DNA of 64,000 bases from the NCBI RefSeq assembly GCF_014898055.3, contig NW_023601543.1:65671782-65735781 (forward strand). Reading direction: 5' to 3'. The notes beneath the pieces are model-generated. The model was given only the letters and a program-made list of their open reading frames with translations. It was not told where the DNA came from and did no database searches. Both the position numbers and the translations under genes were made by a program. This DNA comes from Talpa occidentalis (lineage: Eukaryota > Chordata > Mammalia > Eulipotyphla > Talpidae). Within the stretch, counting starts at the first letter, position 1, and each line of letters begins with the position of its first letter. This document shows positions 49,610 through 62,950 of the stretch, piece after piece.

Positions 49610-49877
49610 TCTTTTTTTTTTAAATTTATTTATTTATACAAGAGCTGGGGTACAGGCCAGAGGCGCGGGAGATTGAGAAGATTCACCAGAGACAGAACAG
49701 GGAGCAGAACAGGCAGACGGACAGAAAGCACTGCTGAGGGGAGCAGCGGGCGAGACAGAAGAGATTTGCCGCACCATGTGGGGATCTCCCTGGACGGCCG
49801 GGAATTGAACCTACACTGCAGAGGCTGTGGACAGCTTCACAGTGCTGCGTTCAACCCGCTGCGCCACCAGGGAGTCC
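49610..49877 (-). mobile_element. Lineage tRNA-derived SINE, copy 13
   Basis: Reverse copy with target duplication TATTCTGAATTTCTT on both sides. Confidence 0.95.
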
Positions 49878-50189
49878 CTATTCTGAATTTCTTGTACATC
49901 TTCACCAGCAAACTTTGGACATTCATACTTCTACCAACAGACTGTTGGTGCTGATTTAGATCTTCTCTACTGTATTCCCCACTTTCTTTTGAGGTCTCAC
50001 CAGGAGCACATTCAACATCCCTATTTCCAGCCAATGTTCAAGACAATCTAGGATTTTTCTTATCATGTTCCTCAAAATGATTCCAGTTTATAGAATTATC
50101 CAAGTCCATGGTCAGCGCCACTCTTGAGATATGTTACAGCAGCAATCCACCTCCAGGTACCCAAATCTGTATTACATTCCTGTGGTCAC

Positions 50190-50470
50190 TAACATGAATT
50201 TCTACAAGTGTGGTGGCTTAAAACGACATGTGTACATTGCTTGTCTGTGGCCCCTTCCTCTATCTTCACAGTCAGCAGTGTAGTCTCTGTGATCAGATTT
50301 CCTTCTGTGCCAAATCTACTGCTGCCTCCCTCCTATAAGGACATATGTGTTTGTAACTAACACTCTATCAGATTATACAGAATAGTCTCCCATCTCAAAA
50401 TGCACAACTTAAGTCGTCTATGTGAATTCTCCTTTGCTGTGTAAGCGAACAGTCGCAGGTTTAAGGGATT
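50190..50470 (+). mobile_element. MLT1-like LTR fragment (ancient ERVL-MaLR)
   Basis: GTGGTGGCTTAAAACGACA (50211-50229), CTCCTATAAGGACATATGTG and GTCTCCCATCTCAAAATGC in the MLT1 order. Diverged, non-coding. Confidence 0.5.
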
Positions 50471-51049
50471 CGGATCTGCTTACATTTGAGGACAATTAGC
50501 CCACCACAGGAAGTGTTTCCAGGAAACTCTAGTAGGGAGGTGAGAAATTGAGAGAAGGGAGCAAAAAGCATTATTCACTAATAAATTTAAAGTCACTGAG
50601 GAAGTTTTAGGAAAACTCAAAAATACACTTTTCAGGGGGAAGATAAAGCCCCAAGCATTCTGAACTCTCCTGCTATTGGGTAACAAGGAAAGTCCTCACT
50701 CTAAGAAAGAGGCTCTGATATTTGAAAGTCAGGCAAATATGCATCACAATGGTAAGGGCTGGTGGGCTACCTGCAGCACAATGGCAGTATCTTCTACACC
50801 CAGAAATGTTTATATATCCTTATAAAGCATTTTGCTTTCTCCTTACTTCCTGACTGCTCTTCCTTCTTTCATTTAACAGATATTTACTGTGCAGCTACAA
50901 AGTATCTGACTCTGATTTATGTGCTGGATAATCAATGTCCACAAAGACATTCTCTCATTCCTATGGAATATCTAGTCTAGTGGAAAAGACAGATGTTAAG
51001 CACATACCCCCGCCCCAAATTGTAATTCTAATCGACACACATGACTTAA

Positions 51050-51200
51050 AGCAGAATTTATCACTCTCAACACCATTGATGTTTTGCAGTCAGTAGCTCT
51101 GCCCCTCAGCTATACATCCACTACTGACATTTTGGACTAGATCGTTCTTTGTTGTTGGGCCAGGTTGTCCTAACATCAAAGGATATTTACCAATATCCTT
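51050..51200 (-). mobile_element. MER5A-type hAT-Charlie MITE, inverted
   Basis: Reverse-strand MER5A wording: TCACTCTCAACACCATTGATG (first 20 bases from 51061), then a second partial copy of the same end (ACTGACATTTTGGACTAGAT at 51123), giving a scrambled element. Confidence 0.65.
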
Positions 51201-52242
51201 TGCAAGTGAAATCAGTTCCTTTGGTAAGAGATTTAGTGTTGTTTTATGGCTTGCTTCTCTTAGGGCAAAAGTCTGAGCCTTGGCTCTGGAATTGGGGGTA
51301 GGGACATTTGGGGGTAGGGACAGCGTGTCACCCTCTCATGCTGGAAGTGGAACTTGGCATGTGTTTTTTAAGTTTTATTAAGGTTTGGTAGCTGATTACA
51401 TAGCATTATCATGTAATAGATAACTGATACTTAATCAATAGATAACACTACTTAATCATGGAACCACTTGAACCCCAAGCTCTTTAATACTTCATGTGGA
51501 ATCTAGAGAACACTCTCTATTACCACTGAAACCACTGTAGGGACACAGTGCATTGAATCCCTTCTCTGGTAAACAACCCACTGGACAGAAACACACTTCA
51601 TCAAGCAATTTCCAAAAGCAATTCTCAAAAAATGAGTCACACTGAAAGAATGCGCCTTATGGAGAGACTTCAGTGCAGTTTATTCTCTAGGAAGGAAGAA
51701 ATTACCAATCATTTCATACATTTCAGAAAAATAGTACTCTCATACTTCATGGTAGCAAGCAAAAAAAAAAAAAAAACAGTAAGACTGAAGGTCTGTTTTT
51801 AACTAAGAGGAGTCATCACTGCCTTTGCAAGCAACACTTGATGAAACCTGAATGTGCAGATTAAGATCCTTCTCTAAACATTTGGTCAGGTCTGACATAG
51901 AAAGTGAAAGAAAGGTGAGTGGGTAGTGTCACATCTAAGAATTTCTTGTTTTAATTCTGAGTCAGAAATACAGACTCGCTGGTACACTTCACCCATAACA
52001 CAAACAAAAGGTCAAAAATCACTTAGCAGGACACTGATGACATCTAACCATCAACATAATCTTCCTAAAGCTAAAGATTCCAACAGGACTATCAACAATG
52101 GTTTCCAGTACAGAATCCCTTACTTGACCTACATCCTGGGATTCATAGTGTGGCCATTGACTTCTCTACCACAATATACCCACATTGTTTGAAAATTAAG
52201 ACCTGCAGTTAACTTTCTGGGTCCAATTGAATTCTAATTTCT

Positions 52243-52270
52243 GATATATATATATATATACATATATATA
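52243..52270. repeat. (TA)n microsatellite
   Basis: TA tract with one CA interruption at 52261. A shorter TA tract lies at 28903-28918. Confidence 0.9.
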
Positions 52271-54985
52271 CTTCTTTAATTACAACAAATCAAGCAAAGG
52301 TAGAAAAATGTCGGAATTTTCACTCATGGAGGAAAATCACTGTTCAGACAATCACATTTGCTGTGCTCTGGGACTGAGTGAGCAGGGCAAGCAGCAAGCC
52401 CAGTCTTCAGAAATAGGCCCTTGAGGATGGTGGTATCAGGCAGTTGTGGTTGGCTGGTTCATATTTCCACAACAACTGTTTCAGAAAGCAGTTTCAAAAA
52501 GACCCACTCTGGTCATTCCTAAGAGTAATAGACAATATATATTTCCTATGTATACATTTCACCAAAAATTTCACTTAAAAATTGTGTGCTCATAATACAG
52601 AAGTTAAATTAATATATTAAGTTAAAATATTAGGTGATAAAACATAATGAATTCCATGCTCTTGACTTTAAAATGTTCCTCATTCTGTACACCCCCATTC
52701 TCAGCCCACCTGCTCCCCCTTTATGACCAGCAAACAGCCTCAAAATCCTCAAAGATCCAGACAAGATATTATTTCCTCTCTGAAGTGTCCTCTAACTTTC
52801 ATAGACAAACTCGTTCCCATATTTGGACTCTAGAAGATAATAAACCAATAGGATACTGGCTATCATTTCCACATGGAGAGTCTGTGTATCATTTCTATTT
52901 GCCAGTTCTCACATATCTGTATTTTATCCCTGAAATATGTATTGCTATTGTAACAAGAAAAGCAGCAATAAAAATTCCTTAGAAAATGAAAAGAAAATCA
53001 AGCACAACTCGGGGTCAGACAGCTTTTCCTTTTCAGCATTCTGATGTGTGACCACTTTCACTCAAGAGGACCTAGAATAGGGCATTATCTGGAAACACAG
53101 TGGAACAGTTCTCAAAGGCTGAGATGACCCCAGGCCATCCCATTGCAAATACCTCAAACTCTCACTCAACGTCTCCTCCCATCCATCTGACCCCAGTTCT
53201 GACTACTTCTCCACTTGCTCAACCAATTCTCCCACTCACTACCTGTGTTTGGACACCAAATCTCAGTTCTTCCTCTGAAACACTCCTCAAACCACGCTCA
53301 TTTTCACTGTCAGGGCTGAGGGCCTCGTTTCCTTTGGCCTGGTTATCTGCCATGCCTCCTGTAGGGTCCCCGGTCCACCCCACCCTTTTGCAGGCTGTCT
53401 CCTCACTACTCCTGTTTCATTTCTGGTTTATAGATTTTTAACAATGTGAGGACACTAGCATCATGCGTCTATTTTTTGATGTTCGACTGCCTGTTCTAAG
53501 CCACATCTTGCCCTCTTCTGCCCCACAAGTAGGTAAGCTTATAAGGAAGCTGAGTGCTCCCCACCTTGGTGCTGGTGAGAGAGTTAAACAACACAAACCC
53601 CAGTCCCACGCACCCTGGTCCCACTCCCTAACCACCAAAAAACCCCCACCTAGCCTCCCCAACTTGCTCTCTCAAGTCATTTTTGGACCCTCTTTGGCGC
53701 TACCCTACTCTGCCAGAAAGTCTCATTATGTGAGGAAACATCTTGTCATACCTTCTTGGGGTGTGGCGTGTATGCGATCGCTGAGCTCCACATCCAAGTT
53801 CAGATGGGAGTCCAGCCTGTACCTTAAGGGTGGCCACGTTTATGTATCTGGATTTCCCTACTGTTCAGTCCCTGCTGCCTTGCAAAGCACAGTATGAAGC
53901 CCTGAGCACATTCTGCAGGGCTCTCACCATCTCTCTCCATCCCGTTTCTCTAGCCTCTTCTTCCCCCTACACCCACCTATAAACCCCTGCTTTTCTACTT
54001 CTAGATTATTCCATGGCCTTTCATGATCTGATTGCATGCCTGTTATTCTCTTTGCCTGAAATGTCCTTCCTACTTCCACTGCCCCTCCTCTCCTAAATCC
54101 TAGGTTACCTACTTTCTCTTCCTGGTGTCTAATGTTTTTCCTATCTCCTGAGACCAGGTAAAATGTGATATCCTCTTAAAGATGCCGCTAACTCCTCTAG
54201 GCAGAGATTTCCCCTTTCCCTGGTCCATGATGACACTTCAAGCACTAGTCTTGCCTGACAAGGTGTCTCTTCCCCTACAATACTCTCAACGTTTGGTAGC
54301 AGAGATCTTCCTTTCTCCGTCTAATATATACTTTGTTTCTAGCACACTCTTACGAATATAACAGTGCCGCATAACATTGATTGAGTGAATAATTGTTTTC
54401 AAAATAAAGTAGAAATCTTATTATGAATGAAAAGATGTTGCTAAACAAAATACTTTGAGCTCTTTGAGAGAGAGCCATGAGTAGATTTTTTTTCTATGTT
54501 TGTGCCTAGTGTTATAGGCACACAAATGCTAAGAAATCAATGCATGGTGAGTGGAGTATTTGTAAAACAGTTAAAATCTAGTCAATAAAAATTTTTATTT
54601 TTGGGTGTGGCAAGATGGGATGAATTATATATCATTTCCAGAGCATACACATTTCCTCCTGCTGAGCTAGATTCTTCAAGGTCTAAATGATGCTTCTCTG
54701 TTAAGCTGAGTAGCCATGAAGAGCAGTGCCACCTGTATTGCTCAATAATCATGAGACAGTTAATTAACAGAATGATTTGTGAGTCTCTTCCTTCACAAAA
54801 AACCAATTTGGAAACTATGGGTGGCATAGTGTTTTCTTCTGTTTTGACCAGGTTGCTTATGGGAGAATAAGGAAACTTCCTCACTGGCAAATATCCCCAT
54901 CTTTCCTTGAAATCTTTTTTAAGTCCACAGTTGCTAACTGCATCAAAAAACATGCTAATGCAATGTTTAAGAACCTAGAAGATAA

Positions 54986-55253
54986 GGGCCTCCCTGATGG
55001 CGCAAGGGGTTAAAACACAACCTAGGAAGCTATCTGCAGCCACTGCAGCACTAGTTTGATCCCCAGCCAGGGAGGTGACCACATGGCACAGCAGACCTCT
55101 CCTGACTCGCCCGCTGCTCCCCTCAGCAGTGTATTTCAGTCAGTCTGCCTGTTCTGTGCCCTGCTCTGTCTCTGGTGAATCCTCTCACCCACCCCCAACA
55201 CCTCTCGCCTGTACCCCAGTTCTTGTATGCATAAATACATAAATCTTAAAAAA
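54986..55253 (+). mobile_element. Lineage tRNA-derived SINE, copy 14
   Basis: Second-subfamily copy (GCAAGGGGTTAAAAC head; tail TTGTATGCATAAATACATAA). Target duplication GA(A/G)CCTAGAAG. Confidence 0.94.
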
Positions 55254-56719
55254 AAGAGCCTAGAAGTCTATCATGACGAGTTATTTGCACATTGGGTCAC
55301 ATTTCGTTCAGTAATTCAACAAATATCCATTGAGTATCTACTATGTGCCTCTATCACAGCACTTAATCTACTGCATGCTGTGTGTTTTTTACAATTTTGC
55401 TTCCCCTGTAAAAGTGAGCTTTTGAGGCTGAGATCACCCTATTTCCATATAATACACACTACTGTGTACTGGATTGGCACATGGATCCATTCCTGAAAGA
55501 AGAATGGCCTGATTACCTAAACTTCCTGGTACCTAAACATTGGAAATCCTGAAATCAATGGAAAGAAAATAATGGTAAATTTCTATACTGAGTTTCCCAA
55601 ACCAACCACCTAATAATACATATAGGGAAAAAAAACCCACTTCACAGTACTTCATAGGAGACATAAGCAAATGGCTTTGCAGGCCAAAATCTTAGTGAGA
55701 TATGCTAATAGGTTTTGCTGTTGCTAAGGAACATCACAAAAGTCAAATCACTGACTGCTCTCACAGCTTCTATACCTGACGCGTGGCCACAGGCTGGGCA
55801 GGACTGACACTGTGATGCCCTATGGACTCCAACCTTCACCAAGTTCTCAAGGCTGAAAGGCAATCAGGGAAATCAATCACATGCTCCCTCGATGGTCACA
55901 TGGGATCCTTTTTTAACCTCCATCACTCTTTCTAAAGCAGCTTTTTCCTTACTTCCTACCCCATGGTCATAGCAGATGTTGTCAGGGCCTGCAAAATATC
56001 CCGCATCCCCAGCATTTCAGGATCTGCCAGCTCTACCCTACTGCAAGCACCTGCAATGCTCATCTTACTCTAAGTTGGCCAGAAAGGCCGGAAGTCAATG
56101 CCCTGGAGTCGGAAGATCAGTATCTCTAAGTTCTCTTGTTCCTAAGATGGGATAATTCTGTACGTGCTTCTTAGCATTTCCTAGAAGGACCGAGCCCCTG
56201 CGGCCCACGTCAGACACCACACTGCTCCACGACACATACTTTCATCAGCTTGCTTGTTTGCCCTGTCTCACTTCCTTAATCACTCAAATAATAGTGATTC
56301 TTGGAATTAACTTCCAGGTAGACTACTGGCACATGAACTCTGGCTCAAGGTCAGCTCCCGGGGATACAAAGCTAAGACCACTCCCTCTGAGCAACAGCCC
56401 TCAACCTTCTAATCCACAGGGAGAAGAGACTCCAGCCCCAATCCCAGCAAGGGAGGGGTCTCATGACCCCCTTGAAGTTTCAAACTTAGCTAGAAACACA
56501 CTTGCTTCCCCTCCAGCCTTCAACTTCAGTGGTGGTTGTCTCTAGAAGAGTTGCCTATTCTGACGATTAGTGCTCCAGTGTGTTAGCTACATTCATCAGC
56601 CTTAAAACTTTTTAAAAACATTTGATCTGGAAGCAATTTCAGATTTTTAGGGGGGAAATTAAGTACAAATAATTCCCAAACACCTTTCAAGCCAGTCTCC
56701 TAAATGGTCCCATTTTACC
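55254..56719. other. Intergenic, L2/MIR-like start then unrecognised
   Basis: 55300-55410 has the 'aacaaatatccattgagtatctactatgtgcc' wording of L2/MIR-type repeats; 55420-56700 holds nothing I recognise. Confidence 0.45.
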
Positions 56720-58040
56720 ATGTTTGTTTTGTCCTTCTTTTACTGCTGTTTTTTTTAAATTGTGGCAATATTCACGTGACACTAAACACATCTTTTGAAA
56801 GTATACAATTCTGTTGTCTTTAGTATATTTTCCCAATATTAAGCAAACATCACTACCTAATTCCAGAACCTTCTCATCATCACAAAAGGAAACCCTTCAC
56901 TGAAGAAGGCTTGTGTTTTGGGTGTCATATATAAAAATTCATTGCCAAATCCAAAGTCATAATGATTTAACCTTGGTGCTCTCTTCTAAGAACTTTATAG
57001 TTTTATCTCTTACATTTAGGTCATTGATTCATTTGACTTTTGATTAAACACAATTACTCCCTGGCAGAAATCTGTCTCTGTGGATTTACCTACTATGGTT
57101 ATTTCCTGTAAAAATTATATAGTATATTGTCTTTTCTGACAAATTTCATTCGCACAGCATTATGTTTTCAAGGTTCATTCCGTATGTTACTACTCCATTT
57201 CTTTTTTGTTGCAGAACAATATTCCACTGTGTGGATATGGCATGTTTTGTTTGTCCACTCATCATCTGATGGACACTTTGGATGTTTCCACCTTCTGGCT
57301 ACTGTGGATAGCGCCAGCATGGACATCCATGTACACAAGTTTGGTTACCTGTCTTCAATTCTTGGAGTTATATACCTAGGGGTAGAACTGCTGAATCATG
57401 GCGCAATTCTGTGTTGAACTAATTGAGACGCTGTCAAGCAGTTTTCCATAGCAACCGCATCATTTCACATTCCTACCAGCAATACATGAAAGTTGAGATT
57501 TGTCTGCATCCTTCCTAACATATTTTCCATTTTTAAAACCGCTGCTATCCTCATGCATATGAAGTGGCATCACATTGAGGTTTTCACCTGTATTTCTCTA
57601 ATGGCTAATTATGCTGAGAATCGTTTTGTGTGCTTGTTGGCCATTTGTATATCCTTTTGGATACATGTTCATTGTTCTTATTTAAAATCTGGTTGCTTGT
57701 GATTGTTTTTCTTTAAATTGTTGAACTGTAAGAATTTTGTATGTATCCTGGATACTAGAGCCTAATCATATATAAGGCTTGCAGGTATTTTCTCCCATTT
57801 TGAGGGGAGGGGTTTCTTTTGGCTTTTTTTGATAGTAGCCTTAAAAACACAAAGGATTTTAATATCAATTAAATGCAAATTTACCTATTTTTCTTTTTTG
57901 CTTGTGTTCTGGGTGTCATATTTAGGAATTCATTGCCAACTCCAGTCAGTAATATTGACCTTGATGCTATCTTCTAAAAGTTTTATAAGTTCAGCATTTC
58001 CTTTTAGGTCTTTGATTCATTTGACTTCTTATTAAACATA
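56720..58040 (-). mobile_element. Old L1M 3' region, inverted
   Basis: Read on the minus strand this is L1 ORF2 C terminus plus 3' end. The plus strand shows the reverse wording around 57190-57330 (tgcagaacaatattccactgtg, ggacactttggatg), 57480-57640 and 57720-57800. An internal near-duplicate (56925-57050 and 57905-58040) suggests two overlapping L1 pieces. Confidence 0.75.
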
Positions 58041-58045
58041 ATTCT

Positions 58046-58310
58046 GGGGCCTCCCTGGTGGTGCAAGGGGTTAAGTCACAGTACTATGAAGCTATCCACA
58101 GCCACTGCAGCACGAGTTCAATCCCCGGCCAGGGAGGTGACCACATGGGGCAGCAGACCTCTCCTGACTCGTCCACTGCTCCCCTCAGCAGTGTATTTCA
58201 GTCAAGCCTCCTGTTCTGCTTCCCACTCTGTCTTTGGTGAATCTACTCACCCCCCCCCAACTCTGGCCTGCACCCCAGCTCTTGTATTCATAAATAAATA
58301 AATCTTTTTT
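58046..58310 (+). mobile_element. Lineage tRNA-derived SINE, copy 15
   Basis: Second-subfamily copy (GCAAGGGGTTAAGTC head), inserted at the edge of the inverted L1 of 56720-58040. Short target duplication CA(T/C)AATTCT. Confidence 0.93.
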
Positions 58311-58744
58311 AAAAGCCACAATTCTATGAGAATAGAAGAGGGTTCATATTGTCCCCTCTGATACCAGCAAGCTGCTGTGGGAATGCAGGCTGCTATCTTC
58401 CTGAGCAAAACTGAACTGAGGAGAGAAAGGGATGGCAAGTGGGAAAGTGAATCACCACGGAGCTCTTACCAAATGCCTATAGTTACTTCCTTCTCTAAGT
58501 ATTCCCCTAGTTGTAGTATGTTTGAAAATGTATTCCACAGCTCATAAAGAGTTGATTCTGACAGATTTTGTGTAACTCTTTTCATAGAGGAACAAGGTCT
58601 TGGAGCTCCTTCCCCTAACTCTTTTGGTGATGTGACCACTTCATGGGTATAGAGAAAGGATGGGGAGCAAGGAGCCCTAAGAAACTGGGCATATTCTGTT
58701 CATTGTGGCAGGGGTTTCTTGTGTGTATATACATGGGTCAAAAT

Positions 58745-59094
58745 TCATCCAATTGCCTTATGTTGAAATCTTAGTCCCCAATATGATGGTACTTGGACAT
58801 GTGGCCTTTGGGAGATATTTGAGTTAGATGAGGTTATGAGGGTGAAGACCTCAGGATAAAATGAGGAGCCTTAGGAAAAGATAACCAGCAAGTTTACCTG
58901 GTCTGTCAGTCTCCACCATGTGAGGACACGGTGAGAAAGATGGCAGCCCTCCACGAGCTCTCACTAGAACCAACCCCACTGGCATTCTGAGCTCAGACTC
59001 CTCACAGCCTCCAGACTGTGAGAACTATATTTCTGTTGTTTAAGCTGCCAATTGATGGTGTTTTGTTGTGACAACCCAAACTGACTAACACATC
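58745..59094 (+). mobile_element. Ancient LTR-like repeat (MaLR group likely)
   Basis: In order: AAATTCATCC, GGCCTTTGGGAGATA, GATGAGGTTATGAGGGTGAA, CCATGTGAGGACACGGTGAG, CTGTTGTTTAAGCTGCC and a final ACTGACTAACAC. This is a common mammalian LTR layout; family assignment is from memory. Non-coding. Confidence 0.55.
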
Positions 59095-59290
59095 ATTCAT
59101 AACCAGTGAAATGCAAATTAAAATGACAATGAAGAATAGTGTCACACCCATCAGACTGCTAAACATGTAAAGGCTTTTCCATAGTAAGGAGACAAAACTC
59201 CTAAGGAACAATTGGGCAAAATCTTTAAATGCTGGAAATCCCATTCCCTGTGACCCAGGAGTTTTACTCTGTAGAAAACTATCTAGAATC
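59095..59290 (+). mobile_element. Old L1 ORF2 fragment
   Basis: L1 'aaccagtgaaatgcaaattaaaa' type block at 59100-59125 and following 'cacacccatcagac'. Diverged and short. Confidence 0.65.
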
Positions 59291-59994
59291 TCATGCACAT
59301 AGGCATAGAGAGTGTAGACATGTATGTGTTCACTATCCCACTGCCTGGTGTGGCAAAACAAATGAAATGATACAATAGTTAATTCTTCAGAACTAATGAT
59401 TAAAGAGTTTAATTAACATTTAACATGGCACGTTCATACCATAATTTTTTTGTAGCAATTAAGATGAATAAACTCCCCAATCTCTTAATGAATAAACTAC
59501 CCTGCCCACTGGGGAAGAGCCATCTCCAGAGGCCAGGGAAAGCCATTGTCACCTACTCTTCATTTCTTCATATTTGTTGTTGTTCTGTATTTTTTTTTTA
59601 AGTATGTGGGATTTTCACACCCAGAATCAAAGCGATTTCACTTAAATTATGGCTTGCCCTACCTACTCATTTGTTGACCACAGACAATTTATTAGATTAT
59701 ACACAAGCCGTTTTGTTATAAGTGATGGAAAGAAAGTTGTAAAGTCTGCTCAAGCTTCCTCCTGGGTAAGGGGAACAACTATTTCCACTGAGTTTAATGA
59801 GACAGTGATAGAGAAAAATTAACATGCTTTTATGATTACAGGCAACATATCCCATTTGATCAATGTCCTCATTAGCAATATATTAATATTTTCAATTCAA
59901 GTGTTCCAAGAGTATAAAGGGTGATACCATAACGTTTTTCTTGTTAAAGTCCCATGGAAGAAATTGAGCATCGATGGTTTATTGTTATTCAAGA

Positions 59995-60165
59995 GACTGT
60001 GTGCCATGCCACAAGGGGAATACACTTAACATTACGGAGCTGTATACTTAAAAATGGTTAAGAGGGTACATTTTATGTTATGTGTTTTATACAATAAAAC
60101 TCTAAGAACTGTACGCTAAAATATGTGCATTATATCTCAACAAAGTTGAAACAATTTTCAAGAAG
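59995..60165 (+). mobile_element. L1M 3' end fragment
   Basis: Characteristic L1M ending around 60037-60100 (gagctgtatacttaaaaatgg, ttttatgttatgtg, ataaaactc). Confidence 0.6.
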
Positions 60166-62354
60166 TCACACTGAATCCTCTGTAGTGGCTCAAGCAGGTC
60201 CTGTTCCCAGGCCTCGGTGCCATCATGGATGGCAATGCATCTTCTTCAGACCTTTCCTGTCCCCCACCCTCACGATCCAACTTTGCCTGGATAACTCTTC
60301 CTCCATCTTTTAAAATTAGTGCTCATGTCTGCTGACTATGGAAAACCTTTTCTCATCAAATCCAGGCTAGCTGCCCTCCTAATTGTTTCCATAACATTTT
60401 ATACTTAATTGAATCAGATGATGGAAAAAGAATCTCATAAAGATGTTCATGGTTCCATGTTACAAGGTCAGAGTGGTGAGTTCCCACTAAATCCCAATAG
60501 CTTGGCAATTGAGAGATCTCCCAGCATCTCATAGCTGTGACACTGTAAAACCATCCCAAGGATTCCACTCCACCCAGGCACAGAAACTCAATTCCTGTCA
60601 GCACACTAAAAGTCAGAGGTCTACTGACATTAATTTCACAAGGCACAATCAGGAAAAACTATGCCAGGAACCAAAATACTGCAAATTGACACAACCAGCA
60701 GATTTTCTTCCCCTGCAGGCCAAGAATTTGCTTCAATTCATGCTTAGGACATGGCCAAAAATTATTTGCTGAATTACAGAATTCTATGTTACTTCAGGAA
60801 CTGAACTGGGACCCATAAATAGAAGTCACAGGAATTATATGTCTGCTGATTCTTAACCATGATGGTTCAAAAATTGGGATGGGATGAACTATCTCAAATA
60901 TTATATGTATTTCCTGTCAATGGAACTGCCTTTACTTCTCACTCTGGTTTCACATACTTCCAAAGACCCAGAGTCCTCTGAGATTAGGCCAATATGTTAT
61001 TCATCTTTCGATATGTAATGCCAAGCCCAATACTGAGAACTTACTGTGATCTCTATAATGTTTTCTAAATAATTAAGCGACCTAGGAGATGTTGGTTGGG
61101 TGCCTTTTCCCCAAAGATCTGGATGTTTCTGTAACTCAAAGAGTTCCTGTTTTCCATTGGGTAATTAGTTCAACATTAGCCAGAGGAAAACAAAAGCCAG
61201 CCCGGAGGTCATTTTAGGAATCTGAGTAGTGAAAACAGAAGGTGAATTTTATCAAGGTCAAGGCAAGTAGGGAAGTGGGGAAAATGGATTAAAGCCAGGA
61301 AATGGAGGCAAAGTCATTCTTTGTAATTATAATCACTAAACAATCACACATCTGTGAAGCATTAGTCACTTGCAAAATAAAATGTGTACAGTGAGTCATG
61401 CTCTCCTTTATGATAGCATTTAAAGAGCTGCATTTTACTGAGTAGAAGCTCGAACTGACATATTTACACTAAAACCCCACGTCATGTCCTGTCTGGTTAT
61501 TGCAGAAACACCTGGCATTTCAGTTTGAGATAAGAAAGACCGCATCCATGACGTGGAAGCAGTAGACAAAGTTAGAGATTAGCCATCTAAAAATGTTCCG
61601 AAATATCATTTAATGCTCAAGTGGTCATTCTTATTACCTGAGTCCAGCAAAATAGAATTACAAGGTTACAGATTTACACTTGTTCCAAGTGTTTGTAAAA
61701 GAACTACTAATGACAAAGAGCTCCTTTGATCGATAACAGTGATAAGTGATTTTTCTTAATTCTAAGTCATTACAGCTCTGTACAAAAGTCAAATACCAGA
61801 TTTTTAAAGATGATTTCTATTCATGAACTTATATACTTCATATAAGCATTTTAATAGAAGGCCTATTGCAATTCATATTTAGATACATCTGATAATGAAC
61901 TATAGGGGGGTTGGTTGTTGTTCATGTGAGAGGACCTACATTTAGGCAGACATTCAATATTCCTATTTGAGGATGCAAATAAAAGACTTATCAATAAATC
62001 AAGAAGCAAATTATGGGGGGCCTATGATGACTCTTCCATTCTGGGGTCTCTGGGAGATTCAAAACCTATAGACTTAAGAACTAACTGTCAAGCAGTTTAT
62101 ATGAAAAGTTCAAATACTGTACTGCTCTCATATTGTGAATGTCATTTTTTTCTATCTTAAACTGAAACTTCTAGTATTGCCATAATAACTGAGTCACTTA
62201 AGTGCCAAATTGAACCATCAGAAAAGATAAGAAGGACTGAAAATAGTCTGGAAAGCTGAAGCATCCATCCTCATCAGTCAAAAAATTAGGATGGTCTAGG
62301 ACTAAGCTGAACTCTTCTGGGTAAGAACAAGTGCAGAATACAGGTTGAAAACAT

Positions 62355-62560
62355 GGCCTCTCATCCAGACTGTTTGGGTGTGATTCCAATTAGCTGATTT
62401 GCTGTGTGAACTTGGCCTTATTATTATTAAACTCTTAGTGCCTCAGTTTCTTTACGTGCAAAATGGAGATGACAGCACATGCCTCTTTGATTTGTAATAG
62501 TTCACTTCTGTGATGCATTTCCAATGGTGCCTGCTACATAATAGACGTGTTTGTGAAGTA
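62355..62560 (+). repeat. MIR
   Basis: 'gactgtttgggtgtgattccaat', 'tagtgcctcagtttctttacgtgcaaaatggagatgac' and 'ggtgcctgctacataatagac' in order. Confidence 0.85.
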
Positions 62561-62739
62561 AATAAGTGAAAAAAATCCTGTAACTTTTATAAATAAGAAG
62601 TCCAATTATCCCAACCAAAGTGACAAAAGTCATAAAACAAGAGTCAAATTAGCCAATCACATAGCTGGAGAGAATTTATATCAACAAGGAAATACAAATG
62701 CTGTGCTTGTTGCAATCAATTACCTACATAGGTAATAAG

Positions 62740-62950
62740 CTAGAAAAGTGAGTGTGGCTACTCAAGACTCTGGCTTACGCTTGAATCCTAGCTCTAACAC
62801 TTGCTGTGTAATAACACAAACTACTCTGTGTTTCAGTTGATTAAAAGAAGGAAAAGTATGGGCTTTCTGTCATAGGGCTGTAGTACATACTAACTGAGTT
62901 AATATTGCAAAGTACTTATAAGTGTCGGACATTTTTATTATTATTATTAT
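62740..62950 (+). repeat. MIR, ending in a TTA microsatellite
   Basis: 'gactctggcttacgcttgaatcctagctctaacacttgctgtg' start and a (TTA)n tract at 62935-62952. Confidence 0.8.

Larger units (their letters stand above)
48700..54985. other. Region upstream of H2AP, apparently intergenic
   Basis: Contains one SINE, an MLT1-like LTR, MER5A pieces, L2-like fragments (50860-50990 and 54020-54380) and a TA tract. No exon-like ORF with splice signals was recognised; DYNLT3, the next gene in human order, is not seen. Confidence 0.45.

Noticed and set aside
53463..53897. 144-codon ORF on the plus strand
   Set aside because: No family resemblance or start context. Overlapping ORFs on both strands suggest a GC-rich chance stretch.
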